DNA from: Flavobacterium fontis
GTDB lineage: Bacteria > Bacteroidota > Bacteroidia > Flavobacteriales > Flavobacteriaceae
DNA length: 64,000 nt
Assembly (NCBI RefSeq): GCF_900129405.1
Contig: NZ_FQVQ01000004.1
Coordinates: forward strand, 124,001-188,000
Reading direction: 5' to 3'
Each line of letters begins with the position of its first letter. The stretch's first letter is position 1. The notes below the pieces were generated by a model. It worked only from the letters and a program-made list of their open reading frames with translations, was not told the DNA's origin and did not search any database. Shown piece after piece: positions 16,915 to 26,359 of this stretch. Both the position numbers and the translations under genes were made by a program.

Positions 16915-17967
16915 TTATTGCTTGATAATTTTGTGAGATGCTGAACCATTTTCAGAAACAATATTTAAAATATAGGCACCTGGTGCTAAGTCAACCACAT
17001 TGATTTGTGCTTGTGTTGCCGCTTCCATAGTAGCCGTTTTTACAACTCTACCGTTGATATCTGTAATGGTATATGATGTAAAAGCTGAAGGAGAATTTAC
17101 ATTGAAAACATCTGATGATGGATTAGGGTACACGCTCAATGAACCTTCAGAAGCGATTTCTGTTGTATTCAATAAAGTATCTGTGCTTGAAGCACGGACT
17201 ACCAAGTTATCCATCACCATAGTTGTAGAATCTGAGTTTGGTGCAGCAGTAGTGTTTCCTGAGAAAGAAACAAAATCGATTTCAGCAGGATCAGTAGCAG
17301 TAGAACTTCCTACAACTCCAACACCTGCAGCAGCAATACCAGGCCCTTTGATAAGCACTTGACGCGTAGTCACATTATAAGAAACTCCAATTCTGCTCAC
17401 CGTATTTGCAGGCAATTGAATACCAGGTGCAGCCGCTAAACTGTAGTTATAATTCCCAACAGGATTACCTGTAGGGGTAGAATAAGCAACTAAAAACAAC
17501 TCACGGGTTGCTGCACGAACTACAAAACCACCAAGCACTCGGTCTCCCGCGGCATTAAAAATGTATACACCAAAAGTGTTACGGCTGGTAGAAGTTCCGT
17601 CACCGGGATTGATATCTACCTCCATTTCAATAATGTTATTTCCAGAAGTACGGGTAGCCCATATCGCAGGAAAACCATCTTGCCACATGAAACGTGAGCC
17701 TTTATCACCATCAGGACCTTCTAGAGAAAGTGCCAAATCACCAGCATTCACTGATACAATTTGAGCATTGGTAACAGCAGCATTTGTTGATGTTGTAGGA
17801 GCTGTACCGTTTGAAGCAAAAAAGAAATAATCTCCTTGACCAGGGGTAGCGCCAGTAATATTATCACTAACATTTCCTACCGTTAATGTATTAAAGTTTT
17901 CCGTCAACAAGACTTGCGCTTGAAGTGCCACGGGTAACATAAAAACAGCGAGTAATACTTTTTTCAT
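16915..17967 (-). CDS. Secreted protein with T9SS type A sorting domain
   Basis: A 350-residue T9SS cargo protein. A signal peptide (MKKVLLAVFMLPVALQAQ) is followed by a beta-rich domain of about 230 residues, starting LLTENFNTLTVG and rich in Thr, Ser, Asn and Gly, looking like a jelly-roll or laminin G-like carbohydrate-binding or adhesion domain. Residues about 275-350 are the sorting domain (LSVYPNPSSDVFNV, YTITDINGRVVKT, LAPGAYILNIVSENG, ending SHKIIKQ). There is no recognisable enzyme motif. A longer in-frame ATG at 17991 overlaps a -7 element, so the ATG at 17967 is preferred. Confidence 0.88.
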   Translation of the reverse strand: MKKVLLAVFMLPVALQAQVLLTENFNTLTVGNVSDNITGATPGQGDYFFFASNGTAPTTSTNAAVTNAQIVSVNAGDLALSLEGPDGDKGSRFMWQDGFPAIWATRTSGNNIIEMEVDINPGDGTSTSRNTFGVYIFNAAGDRVLGGFVVRAATRELFLVAYSTPTGNPVGNYNYSLAAAPGIQLPANTVSRIGVSYNVTTRQVLIKGPGIAAAGVGVVGSSTATDPAEIDFVSFSGNTTAAPNSDSTTMVMDNLVVRASSTDTLLNTTEIASEGSLSVYPNPSSDVFNVNSPSAFTSYTITDINGRVVKTATMEAATQAQINVVDLAPGAYILNIVSENGSASHKIIKQ

Positions 17968-17988
17968 TGATTTATTTTTAAGTTTTTC

Positions 17989-17996
17989 CAAATTTA
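17989..17996 (-). promoter_or_regulatory. Candidate -7 element for the T9SS cargo gene
   Basis: On the minus strand TAAATTTG, a match to TAnnTTTG, 22 bases before the ATG at 17967. It overlaps the alternative ATG at 17991, which argues against that start. The -33 region shows no clear TTG. Confidence 0.45.
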
Positions 17997-18036
17997 GGAA
18001 AAAGTCTTCAGAACTTGGACTATCCTTAACATTTTT

Positions 18037-19278
18037 TTATTTCTCCCACTTCCCTACTACACTTGTTGCAAGCGCATTACCCAATACGTTGGTCGCACTA
18101 CGAAACATATCGCAAAAATGATCGATGGGTAGAATTAAAGCAATTCCCTCGACCGGAATATCAAACATGCCGCAAGTGGCCGCCACTACGACCAAACTGG
18201 CACGAGGCACCCCTGCAATCCCTTTACTTGTAAGCATCAACACCAAAAGCATCGTCATTTGTGTGGGTAAATCAATATGCATACCCGAGGCTTGGGCGAT
18301 AAACAAACTGGCAAAAGTCATATACATCATACTGCCATCCAAATTGAAAGAATAGCCCAGCGGCAACATAAATGAGACAATCCTATCTTTTACGCCAAAA
18401 CGTTCTAACTCTTCTGTTAATTTAGGAAAAACCGCTTCCGAACTCGTAGTCCCAAAGGCAATAGCCAATGGAGAGGTAATACGTTGCAAAAGCTCCTTTA
18501 ATCTATGGCGTAAAAATAGATATCCTACAACCAACAACAATAGCCAAAGTGACCCAATACCGACGAGAAAAGCAGCCAAAAACTTGGTATAGGTAAACAA
18601 TAAATCTCCCAAATCTTTTGTAGCAAATACGGCAGCAATCGCACCAAAAACTCCAAAAGGAGCAAACTTCATCACATAATTAACCATTTTCAAAATGATA
18701 TGAGCGACTTTATCCAAAACCTTAATTACGGGTTCTGTATACGACCCCATAGAGGCAGCAGCGAGACCAAAAAAGATTGAAAATACAACGATTTGCAAAA
18801 TTTCATTGGTAGCCATCGCTTCAAAAATACTTTTGGGAATGATGTGTTCAATAAAATGTTGCGCCGAGAAATCTTGGGTTTTTTGGGTAACTTCTTGTGC
18901 CGCCTCGTGGTCAACATCGATCAATTGGATGCCGACTCCGGGTTCAAAAAAATTCACCCAAAACATGCCAATAAGCAACGAAATCAATGAAGCGGAAAAA
19001 AACCAACCCATGGCTCTTCCACCGATTCGTCCCACCGATTTTAGGTCGCCTAACTTCGCGATCCCCACCACCAAAGTGGTAAATACCAAAGGCGCAATAA
19101 TCATTTGTACCAGACGAATAAATATGGTCGCCAACATTTTTATGTAACCACTGAAAGACGTTGCAAAGCTTGTGCTCGTGTTATCGTGAATATAAACCCC
19201 TAGTCCCATACCGAGAATTAAGGCGATAAAAATTTGAACCGTGAGGTTGGATAACCATGATTTTTTTACTGTTTCCAT
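18037..19278 (-). CDS. Dicarboxylate/amino acid:cation symporter (DAACS family)
   Basis: A 413-residue inner-membrane transporter of the GltP/DctA family, which takes up glutamate, aspartate or C4-dicarboxylates with Na+ or H+. Eight membrane helices and two re-entrant loops are expected. Signatures are the serine-rich HP1 motif FGTTSSEAVFPKL, the substrate/cation motif SFNLDGSMMYM on TM7, and the HP2 region SKGIAGVPRASLVVV. The residues that separate glutamate from dicarboxylate carriers cannot be judged safely here. The gene starts 6 bases after the aroC stop and is probably co-transcribed with it. Confidence 0.92.
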   Translation of the reverse strand: METVKKSWLSNLTVQIFIALILGMGLGVYIHDNTSTSFATSFSGYIKMLATIFIRLVQMIIAPLVFTTLVVGIAKLGDLKSVGRIGGRAMGWFFSASLISLLIGMFWVNFFEPGVGIQLIDVDHEAAQEVTQKTQDFSAQHFIEHIIPKSIFEAMATNEILQIVVFSIFFGLAAASMGSYTEPVIKVLDKVAHIILKMVNYVMKFAPFGVFGAIAAVFATKDLGDLLFTYTKFLAAFLVGIGSLWLLLLVVGYLFLRHRLKELLQRITSPLAIAFGTTSSEAVFPKLTEELERFGVKDRIVSFMLPLGYSFNLDGSMMYMTFASLFIAQASGMHIDLPTQMTMLLVLMLTSKGIAGVPRASLVVVAATCGMFDIPVEGIALILPIDHFCDMFRSATNVLGNALATSVVGKWEK

Positions 19279-19284
19279 GCAATA

Positions 19285-20352
19285 TTATTTGCCTTGATAG
19301 GCATTGTGAATTAAAGAAAAATCGGCTAAAACTAAGGCTGCCATTGCCTCAACGATAGGAACTGCACGAGGCACCACACAAGGATCGTGGCGTCCTTTAC
19401 CCTGTTGGACTTCAATACGACCATCGGCGGTAAGCACCTCTTGCTCTTGAATCAAAGTGGCGACGGGCTTAAAAGCAACTCTAAAATAAATATCCATTCC
19501 GTTGGAGATTCCTCCCTGAATACCTCCAGACAAATTGGTCAATGTTGTCCCATCATTGGCATAACGGTCGTTGTGTGTACTTCCTTTCATTCGCGCTCCA
19601 CAAAATCCACTACCGTATTCAAACCCTTTTACGGCATTGATCGACAGCATGGCTTTTCCAAGTTGCGCATGTAATTTATCAAAAACGGGTTCTCCCCACC
19701 CAACAGGTACATTCTGAATAACACAAGTAACGGTACCGCCAATGGTATCGCCCTCTTTACGAATTTCTTTAATTAGAGCTTCCATTTGGGCTGCTGTTTC
19801 CGGGTCGGGACAACGTACAGGATTGGATTCGGTAAGTGAAAAATCTAAGGCTTGGTAAGGTTTTTCCAAAAATATATCGCCTACAGAGGAAACAAAAGCA
19901 TTTATTTTTACGTTTGGAAGCATTTGTTTGGCTAGCGCACCTGCCACAACGCGGCATGCTGTTTCACGAGCTGAACTACGCCCTCCCCCTCTGTAATCGC
20001 GAATTCCATATTTTTTTTCATAGACATAATCGGCATGACTCGGACGAAAAGAATTCTCCAAATGACTGTAGTCCGCCGATTTTTGATTCGTATTGGGAAT
20101 CATAAAGCCGATAGGAGTTCCCGTGGTTTTTCCTTCAAAAATACCCGATAAAAATTGAACTTCATCGGCTTCTTTTCGTTGGGTCACGATGGCCGATTGT
20201 CCGGGCTTTCTTCGCTGCATTTCGATTTGAATAGCCTCAAAATCTAGGGTAATTCCCGCAGGAAAACCTTCAATAATACCTCCTAAAGCAGTACCGTGCG
20301 ATTCGCCAAATGTTGTCAGCGTCAATAAAGTTCCAAAAGTATTTCCAGCCAT
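19285..20352 (-). CDS. aroC: Chorismate synthase
   Basis: A 355-residue FMN-dependent enzyme converting 5-enolpyruvylshikimate-3-phosphate to chorismate, the last shikimate step before aromatic amino acids, folates and quinones. Family signatures are [14 protein letters not shown] at the N-terminus, the [25 protein letters not shown] stretch (in two adjacent blocks) and the C-terminal [19 protein letters not shown]. The open frame extends 20 codons further upstream, but [10 protein letters not shown] at 20352 is the normal start; TATATTTG on the minus strand at 20374-20367 may be its -7 element. All catalytic regions look intact. Confidence 0.97.
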   Translation of the reverse strand: MAGNTFGTLLTLTTFGESHGTALGGIIEGFPAGITLDFEAIQIEMQRRKPGQSAIVTQRKEADEVQFLSGIFEGKTTGTPIGFMIPNTNQKSADYSHLENSFRPSHADYVYEKKYGIRDYRGGGRSSARETACRVVAGALAKQMLPNVKINAFVSSVGDIFLEKPYQALDFSLTESNPVRCPDPETAAQMEALIKEIRKEGDTIGGTVTCVIQNVPVGWGEPVFDKLHAQLGKAMLSINAVKGFEYGSGFCGARMKGSTHNDRYANDGTTLTNLSGGIQGGISNGMDIYFRVAFKPVATLIQEQEVLTADGRIEVQQGKGRHDPCVVPRAVPIVEAMAALVLADFSLIHNAYQGK

Positions 20353-20510
20353 AGATGCAATTTGAACAAATATAAAACTTAATTTTGGCATGGACTTTTG
20401 ATTCAAGCACAAAATTTTTTTTTAAAAACTCTAATGTAAACATACTAAAGTCTTTATTTTACGGTTTGTAAAAGAACACGCTCTAATTTGTTTAACTAAA
20501 TTTTGTAACT

Positions 20511-20996
20511 ATGAAAAAAATGCTGTTCATGTTCGCTTTGCTGGGAGGCGCCTATTTTGCCCAAGCACAAGACATTTCTAAACACGCTTTGGGACTTCGT
20601 TTGGGAGACAACGACGGATTTGGTGGAGAAATCTCATACCAAAGAGGATTGTCCAAAAACAACCGTCTAGAATTTGACCTAGGATGGCGTAACAGCAATA
20701 ATGTTGATGCGTTTAAATTAACAGGACTTTACCAGTGGGTGTGGGAAATTGATAACGGATTCAATTGGTATGCCGGTGTTGGTGGTGGTTTAGGAAGTTG
20801 GAGCTTTGATAAAAATGGCGTTTCCGATAATGGAACATTTTTATTTGCGGCGGGGAATATTGGTATAGAATACAATTTTGACATTCCGTTGCAATTATCT
20901 TTGGATTTCCGTCCAGAAATTTATTCGAATTCAAGTGATTTCCGAGACGAAAATTTTGGTCCCGATATCGCTTTAGGAATACGTTACCGATTCTAA
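20511..20996 (+). CDS. Small outer-membrane beta-barrel protein (opacity-like)
   Basis: A 161-residue exported protein with signal peptide MKKMLFMFALLGGAYFAQAQ and repeated amphipathic strands (ALGLRLGDNDGFGGEISYQRGL, NRLEFDLGWRNSN, NWYAGVGGGLGSW, IGIEYNFDIPLQLSLDFRPEI), ending LGIRYRF with a terminal aromatic residue. It is probably an eight-stranded barrel of the OmpA/opacity class. No specific function can be assigned. It is a single-gene unit ending at a hairpin shared with the convergent PrcB-like gene. Confidence 0.82.
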   Translation: MKKMLFMFALLGGAYFAQAQDISKHALGLRLGDNDGFGGEISYQRGLSKNNRLEFDLGWRNSNNVDAFKLTGLYQWVWEIDNGFNWYAGVGGGLGSWSFDKNGVSDNGTFLFAAGNIGIEYNFDIPLQLSLDFRPEIYSNSSDFRDENFGPDIALGIRYRF

Positions 20997-21007
20997 CGAT
21001 AAACAGT

Positions 21008-21032
21008 AAATCCCGGTTACTTGCCGGGATTT
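21008..21032. terminator. Bidirectional terminator shared by convergent genes
   Basis: A perfect 9-bp stem, AAATCCCGG / CCGGGATTT, with loop TTACTTG. It lies 11 bases after the barrel gene stop (plus) and contains the last codons and stop of the PrcB-like gene (minus), so it can serve both. The T-runs are short on both sides, so efficiency is uncertain. Confidence 0.75.
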
Positions 21033-21457
21033 ATTATTTGTATGTCGATTGGTTTTTTACTTTTTATTTTCAACACAAAATTAGGCGTCGTTATCGCCGT
21101 AGTTGCCATCCCTTTTGGGGGAATTTCGCGAATAACTACTTCGACTTTATCTTTCAATATTTTTACTTTTTCCACCTTTATCGACCAACCACCCGTAGGC
21201 TTTTCACCCAAATTAACCAAAATAAAATTGTTATCCTGAATATCGTTTGGTTTTAAATACGGGCTAATAATGGGATCTTTTAGCAACATTTGGTATTCAC
21301 TTTCTTCGGTAATCATTTCAAAAAACTGAAAAGAAGCTCCATCATAGTCCCTGCCAAATAAAATATCATAGGCCGTATAACTAGATTCAGGCGGCAAGGT
21401 CGATTTACAAGCGGTGAGCAAAAAAAGGCTACTTACTAAAAAAAGGATTCTTTTCAT
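21017..21457 (-). CDS. PrcB C-terminal-domain lipoprotein
   Basis: A 146-residue lipoprotein (MKRILFLVSSLFLLTAC, lipobox Cys17) with one PrcB-type C-terminal domain. The typical core is visible: FILVNLGEKPTGGWSIKVEKV followed by EVVIREIPPKGMATTAITTPNFVLKI. The domain is named after the Treponema dentilisin (prcA-prtP) protease complex subunit PrcB; here no protease is adjacent, so the role is unknown. Its ATG overlaps the bshA stop by ATGA, so it is coupled to bacillithiol synthesis at the translation level, which may be coincidental. Its final codons form part of the shared terminator hairpin. Confidence 0.85.
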   Translation of the reverse strand: MKRILFLVSSLFLLTACKSTLPPESSYTAYDILFGRDYDGASFQFFEMITEESEYQMLLKDPIISPYLKPNDIQDNNFILVNLGEKPTGGWSIKVEKVKILKDKVEVVIREIPPKGMATTAITTPNFVLKIKSKKPIDIQIINPGK

Positions 21458-22584
21458 GATTTTCGGAGGGCTTCATGGTACAATTTTTCGTATTGGGGTA
21501 AAATCAGCGCAATGTCGAATTGTTGGGCCACTTCGAGCGCTTGTTTCTTAAACGTAGCCAACGTCTCATTATTGTTGAGAATTGCAATCGCGTCTTTGGC
21601 CATAGCATCAATATCGCCTACGGGAGCCAAATAACCGGATACGCCTTGCACATTAACTTCAGGCAATCCTCCCGTGTTACTGGAAATCACCGGCACACTC
21701 CACGCCATTGCCTCAAGCGCTGCCAAGCCAAAACTTTCTGTTTCGGAAGGAAGTAAAAACAAATCGGAATAGGACAAGATACTATCGATTTCGTTGCTAT
21801 TCCCAAAGAAAATCACCTTATCGACAATGCCCAATTCTTCACACAATCGTTCCGCGGGTAGTCGCTCGGGACCATCCCCTACTAACATTAACTTGGAAGG
21901 TATGGTTTGTTGAATTTTATAAAAAATTTTAACGACATCGGGAATGCGCTTTACCTTCCTAAAATTACTGATATGGGTAATAATTCGCTCTTCTTTTTTT
22001 GCCATCACCGAACGTTGGCAAGCAATATGATTTTCATTGCGATGTTTTTCCAATTCAATAAAATTGGGAATCACATGAATTTCATTTTTTACATCAAAGA
22101 GCCGGTAAGTCTCCTCTTTCAAATCCTGGGAAACAGCGGTCACAATATCCGATTTATTAATACTAAAACTCACCGCCGTTTTATAATTAGGATGCTTACC
22201 TACCAAAGTGATGTCTGTGCCGTGAAGCGTGGTAACCATAGGAATATGGATCCCTTGGTCGCGCAACATTTGTTGTGCCATATATCCTGCATACGCGTGC
22301 GGAATGGCATAATGCACATGCAATAATTCGATTTTGTGTAGCTTTACCATGTCGACCAACTTACTGGACAACGCCAATTCGTAGGGTTGGTAATGAAACA
22401 GCGGGTATTCAGGCACATTAACTTCATGATAATGCACGTTGGGGTTCAGTAATGCTAAACGAACAGGTTGTCGGTAGGTGATAAAATGAATTTCATGACC
22501 TTTTCGGGCCAATTCCAAACCCAATTCTGTGGCAACTACACCACTTCCCCCAAAGGTTGGGTAACATACAATTGCAATTTTCAT
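21454..22584 (-). CDS. bshA: N-acetyl-alpha-D-glucosaminyl L-malate synthase BshA
   Basis: A 376-residue GT4 glycosyltransferase that joins UDP-GlcNAc and L-malate, the first step of bacillithiol synthesis, the low-molecular-weight thiol of Firmicutes and many Bacteroidota. Typical features: the N-terminal loop CYPTFGGSGVVATELGLELA, the acceptor-side HVHYAIPHAYAGYMA and TLHGTDITLVG, and the UDP-GlcNAc-binding ETESFGLAALEAMAWSVPVI. Thirteen extra in-frame codons upstream are unlikely to be translated. BshB and BshC genes are not in the window. Confidence 0.93.
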   Translation of the reverse strand: MKIAIVCYPTFGGSGVVATELGLELARKGHEIHFITYRQPVRLALLNPNVHYHEVNVPEYPLFHYQPYELALSSKLVDMVKLHKIELLHVHYAIPHAYAGYMAQQMLRDQGIHIPMVTTLHGTDITLVGKHPNYKTAVSFSINKSDIVTAVSQDLKEETYRLFDVKNEIHVIPNFIELEKHRNENHIACQRSVMAKKEERIITHISNFRKVKRIPDVVKIFYKIQQTIPSKLMLVGDGPERLPAERLCEELGIVDKVIFFGNSNEIDSILSYSDLFLLPSETESFGLAALEAMAWSVPVISSNTGGLPEVNVQGVSGYLAPVGDIDAMAKDAIAILNNNETLATFKKQALEVAQQFDIALILPQYEKLYHEALRKS

Positions 22585-22724
22585 ATCGTTGAAATGCAGC
22601 GTAAACTTTTCCCCAAAAAGCAAAACAGCCTATATCAGCGACTTACTTTTTTTTTGAAGGATTTCATCTGCTCAACGAATTTACCAAAAAAATCATGCGA
22701 AAAACACAACGCCAATAATTAAAA

Positions 22725-25700
22725 TTATCGATCTAAAATGGCTTCTTGAATAATTTTTTGAATCTCCTCTCGGATGTTTTCTTTCGACAACTTATTGGGC
22801 GCATTACTATCGGGGAAAGTTCGGTTGGAAAGAAACACATAAACGATTTCACTTTCTGGATCGGCCCACACCATGGTGCCTGTAAATCCCGTGTGGCCAA
22901 AGCTTTGCATCGAAACACATCCACACGTTGGCCCTTCTTTTCCCAATTGGGGTTTGTCAAAACCTAATCCTCTGCGATTTCCTTCGGCGCAGTAATGACA
23001 GGTGTTAAAAGTTGTAAAGGTTTCGGGTGAAAAATATTGAATCCCCCCATAATTCCCGCGTTGCAAATACAACTGCATCATTTTGGCCATGTCCAAACTA
23101 TTCGAAAATAAACCCGCATGTCCTGCCACGCCTCCCATCATAGCCGCGGCCATATCGTGCACATACCCTTGAATCCAAGTATGACGAAAATAATTGTCAA
23201 TTTCGGTGGGTGCAATACTGGAGGCATCAAATTTATGCAGCGGATTAAAGCGACTGTTGGAAAGTCCCATAGATTGGTAGAATTGGGATTGAATGGCTTC
23301 ATCCAAAGGTTTACCCATCAATTTCTCTACGATACGTTGTAAAATGATAAAAGTAAAATCAGAGTATTTATATTCTTTTTGATCGATTAATTTACTGTCA
23401 AGAATTTGAGTAAACATTGATTCTTTGTACTCATTTTTCAAATATAGATTTTCAGAAACTTGAATCTCAAAACCGGGCTTTTGTCCCAAACTGTAATACT
23501 GCGGGAGGGGACATTTTTCGGCATCTAAGGTAGCTTTGTAAAAAGGAATCCACGCTTGAAGTCGGGCGTAATGCGACAATAGTTCTTTCAAGGTAATAAA
23601 TTCTTTATTGGTTCCTTTCGTCTCTGGTAAGAGTTCCCCCAACGTTTGATCAAGTCGCAATTTACCCTGATCATACAATTGCATCACCAACGGTAAGGTC
23701 GCAGCGATTTTGGTCACAGAAGCCACATCATACAGGTCTGAAGCTTGAATTTTAGTCTGCGCTTCATAGGTTTGATTCCCATAAGCTTTATGAAAAATCA
23801 CCTTACCTCGACGAGCTACTAATACTTGCATTCCTGGAGTCATTGCCCCGTCGATAGCTTTTTGAGCTACTTGATCGATGCGCGCTAGGGTTTTCGGACT
23901 CATTCCCACGTTTTCAGGGGCCGTAAATCCTAAACGATTGAGCGGGGTGAAATTAAATCCATGTCCTTCATGAAATTCAGCATTGATGGTAACAGGCAGC
24001 TTTCCTTTGGGTTCAACGGCTCCAAACAACACTTGTGCCGAAACCACTTGTGCAATTTCACTATTTTGATACGACACCACTACGGCTTCAATATTTTCAT
24101 AGGAAGGAACCGCAGATAGCGCATAGGGTTTGACAAAACCATCCAAAATCACTTTGTTGGATTGGGCGATTTTATCCAACAGTTGAAGTTCTGTTTCCGA
24201 AAAATCATGTTTTCGCCATGCCCTATCGGACTTATGAAACCCGACAATGACTAAATCATAGGCTTTCAACCGAACATTTAAGGAGTCGGGATGACTTTCA
24301 ACCACCTCGGTAACGTCGGTGTACTTACGAAGGGTTTGTAAAAAAGGACTGTTTTGATCGTCTCCTAATTTGACATAGGCAATTTTTTGACGTAAATCTT
24401 TAATCGGAAGAATATCGTCTTGGTTTTTGACCAAAGTTATGGCATTTTCATAGATTTGATAATGCAACGCCTCTTTAAATGGCGTAAACATGGCCTCTGA
24501 AATCCCTTTTTCTTCAACGATTTGGGGCTTCTGAAGTCCAATTTTGTATTTGAAGCGCAATATTTTTTTTACCGAATGGGCCAACCGATCTTCAGAAACC
24601 AAACCATTTTGGTAGGCCGTGGCAATATTTTCACTCGCCAAAGGAACATTTTCAGGAAAAAGTAAAATGTCGTTTCCGGCTAAAAATGCTTCCAAATCCA
24701 ATTGTCCTGGCGCCATAAACTTGCTGGCGCCTTTCATGTTAAGTGCATCGGTAAAAATCAATCCTTCAAAGCCTAAATCTTCTTGCAGGAGATTGGTTAC
24801 CACCGAATGCGATACTGAAGTTGGCCAACCGTCGCGGTGTTCCAAACTCGGTATGTTTAAGTGTGCCACCATCACCGAGACCAGTCCTTCATCAAACATC
24901 TTCTTGTAAGGATACAATTCTACGCGTTCAATGCGCTCTTTGTCAAACAACAATTGAGGCAATGCATGATGCGAGTCGGTAGCGGTATCGCCATGCCCCG
25001 GAAAATGTTTCCCCGTACAAAAGACACCTGTACTTTGAACCCCTTTCATTACTGCTACTGCATGGTCAGTGACATTGTGTTTTTCTTCACCAAAAGAGCG
25101 ATGACCAATGATGGGATTTTTGGGATTGGTATTGATATCTAATACCGGAACAAAATTAAAATGACATCCAATACGTTTTGCTTCAAGCGCCATTTGACGT
25201 CCAACTTCTTCCAATAAGGCATAATCTTTAACAGCACCCAAGGTCATATTCCAAGGGTATTTGTAGGTAGAATCCAAACGCATATTCAGTCCCCACTCGG
25301 CATCAATCCCAATGAACAAAGGTATTTTGGATTGTTTTTGAAAACGATTGGTCAGTTTTGCTTGACGCACGGGTCCGCCTTGAAAAAAAATCAAGCCTCC
25401 AATCGATTCGTTTTTTATCAAACGATCCAAACTGTTCACATGAGCACTATCTTTGTTGGAATACGCGGCCACCATAAACAATTGCCCAATCCGTTCTTTC
25501 AATGTCATTTGATTGTATACACTATCGGCCCAACGCAGTTCAGCGGGAGTATCTTTAAAAAATGTTTTGCGATCGGCTTTGGCTACAGAAATATACACGT
25601 CATCGTCTTCCTCATGATGCGCATTGGGCTTGGGAAGCGAGCTCGTGTGGGTTTTCGTGGGGCTGTTTTTTACGGAGTTACATTGAACTGCGAATGCAAC

Positions 25701-25739
25701 CGCGAAAAGCAAGAACAAAAATTTAGCGTAGTGTTGCAT
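22725..25739 (-). CDS. Lipoprotein fusion of GH3 beta-N-acetylglucosaminidase and serine hydrolase (NagZ/AmiE-like)
   Basis: A 1004-residue surface or periplasmic lipoprotein (lipobox Cys20, VAFAVQC). Residues about 70-590 are a GH3 enzyme of NagZ type: the His-Asp loop KHFPGHGDTATDSHH (244-258) with H249 and D251, and the nucleophile D331 in FTDALNM. Residues about 610-1000 are a class C beta-lactamase-like serine hydrolase with S674-x-x-K677 (ASVTK), a YSD motif in the YxN position, and HTGFTGT as the KTG-equivalent. In Bacillus, NagZ and the beta-lactamase-fold AmiE act in sequence on muropeptides; this chain joins both folds, so release of GlcNAc and then peptide from MurNAc is the likely function. 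This is inference from those families. Confidence 0.9.
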   Translation of the reverse strand: MQHYAKFLFLLFAVAFAVQCNSVKNSPTKTHTSSLPKPNAHHEEDDDVYISVAKADRKTFFKDTPAELRWADSVYNQMTLKERIGQLFMVAAYSNKDSAHVNSLDRLIKNESIGGLIFFQGGPVRQAKLTNRFQKQSKIPLFIGIDAEWGLNMRLDSTYKYPWNMTLGAVKDYALLEEVGRQMALEAKRIGCHFNFVPVLDINTNPKNPIIGHRSFGEEKHNVTDHAVAVMKGVQSTGVFCTGKHFPGHGDTATDSHHALPQLLFDKERIERVELYPYKKMFDEGLVSVMVAHLNIPSLEHRDGWPTSVSHSVVTNLLQEDLGFEGLIFTDALNMKGASKFMAPGQLDLEAFLAGNDILLFPENVPLASENIATAYQNGLVSEDRLAHSVKKILRFKYKIGLQKPQIVEEKGISEAMFTPFKEALHYQIYENAITLVKNQDDILPIKDLRQKIAYVKLGDDQNSPFLQTLRKYTDVTEVVESHPDSLNVRLKAYDLVIVGFHKSDRAWRKHDFSETELQLLDKIAQSNKVILDGFVKPYALSAVPSYENIEAVVVSYQNSEIAQVVSAQVLFGAVEPKGKLPVTINAEFHEGHGFNFTPLNRLGFTAPENVGMSPKTLARIDQVAQKAIDGAMTPGMQVLVARRGKVIFHKAYGNQTYEAQTKIQASDLYDVASVTKIAATLPLVMQLYDQGKLRLDQTLGELLPETKGTNKEFITLKELLSHYARLQAWIPFYKATLDAEKCPLPQYYSLGQKPGFEIQVSENLYLKNEYKESMFTQILDSKLIDQKEYKYSDFTFIILQRIVEKLMGKPLDEAIQSQFYQSMGLSNSRFNPLHKFDASSIAPTEIDNYFRHTWIQGYVHDMAAAMMGGVAGHAGLFSNSLDMAKMMQLYLQRGNYGGIQYFSPETFTTFNTCHYCAEGNRRGLGFDKPQLGKEGPTCGCVSMQSFGHTGFTGTMVWADPESEIVYVFLSNRTFPDSNAPNKLSKENIREEIQKIIQEAILDR

Positions 25740-25748
25740 GGGATTGAA

Positions 25749-26231
25749 TTAGAAAAAACGAGCATGCCAACTTTCAGCGGCGGGTACTTCCCAATGGGAT
25801 TGCCACTCTTCTACTGTATTTACCAAATTATTAAATACAATGGTGTTGGGACCTACCGATTTTTCTTTGACCATTCTTTTGAAATCAAGCAAGGTTTTGT
25901 GCGTTATAAACTCTCCCTGACGGAAAGTGACATTCATTTTATCCAACAAATCTATTTGAAACTGTTGTTCAATTTGTTGAATTAAAGCCACAGAAGCATC
26001 TATAGAACAGCCTGTTGGTGCTTGCGCAGAAGCATTTACTGCCAATACAATGAATCGTTGATAAACGACTTTAAACGATGCTTCCAAAGCCGTACCGTGA
26101 GCCGACCATTGCTCCACAAAATGCAGCAATAACTGTTCGATTTCGGTTACTTCTTCCTCCGAAAGTTTGCGATTGGCGGGGTAAATCCATATTCGGGATT
26201 CCTCGGGTAATTGTTCAAAAGGAATGTACAT
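25749..26231 (-). CDS. Conserved Bacteroidota protein, often mislabelled ABC transporter ATPase
   Basis: A 160-residue soluble protein starting MYIPFEQLPEESRIWIYPANRKL. Bacteroidota homologues I remember carry the name ABC transporter ATPase, but no Walker A, signature or Walker B motif is present, so that name is not supported. It has a central SIDASVALIQQIEQQF segment with one Cys just before it and a C-terminal NTIVFNNLVNTVEEW helix region. No signal peptide. Function unknown. It lies 9 bases before the NagZ/AmiE-like fusion gene and should be co-transcribed with it. Confidence 0.75.
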   Translation of the reverse strand: MYIPFEQLPEESRIWIYPANRKLSEEEVTEIEQLLLHFVEQWSAHGTALEASFKVVYQRFIVLAVNASAQAPTGCSIDASVALIQQIEQQFQIDLLDKMNVTFRQGEFITHKTLLDFKRMVKEKSVGPNTIVFNNLVNTVEEWQSHWEVPAAESWHARFF

Positions 26232-26359
26232 ATATTCTTCTTTTAGGGCCGTGGTGGGATCACGTTAAATTATATTGAAACATCGATTTGTTGGGGTTTT
26301 TGTGAAAAATTGTAGGGTGAAAAAATTGAGCTCACCATAAAATTTATCACCTTCGTCAC

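Noticed and set aside
25332-25985. Plus-strand 217-residue frame
   Set aside because: It overlaps the end of the conserved 160-residue gene and the start of the NagZ/AmiE-like gene on the other strand, and has no recognisable domain or leader.
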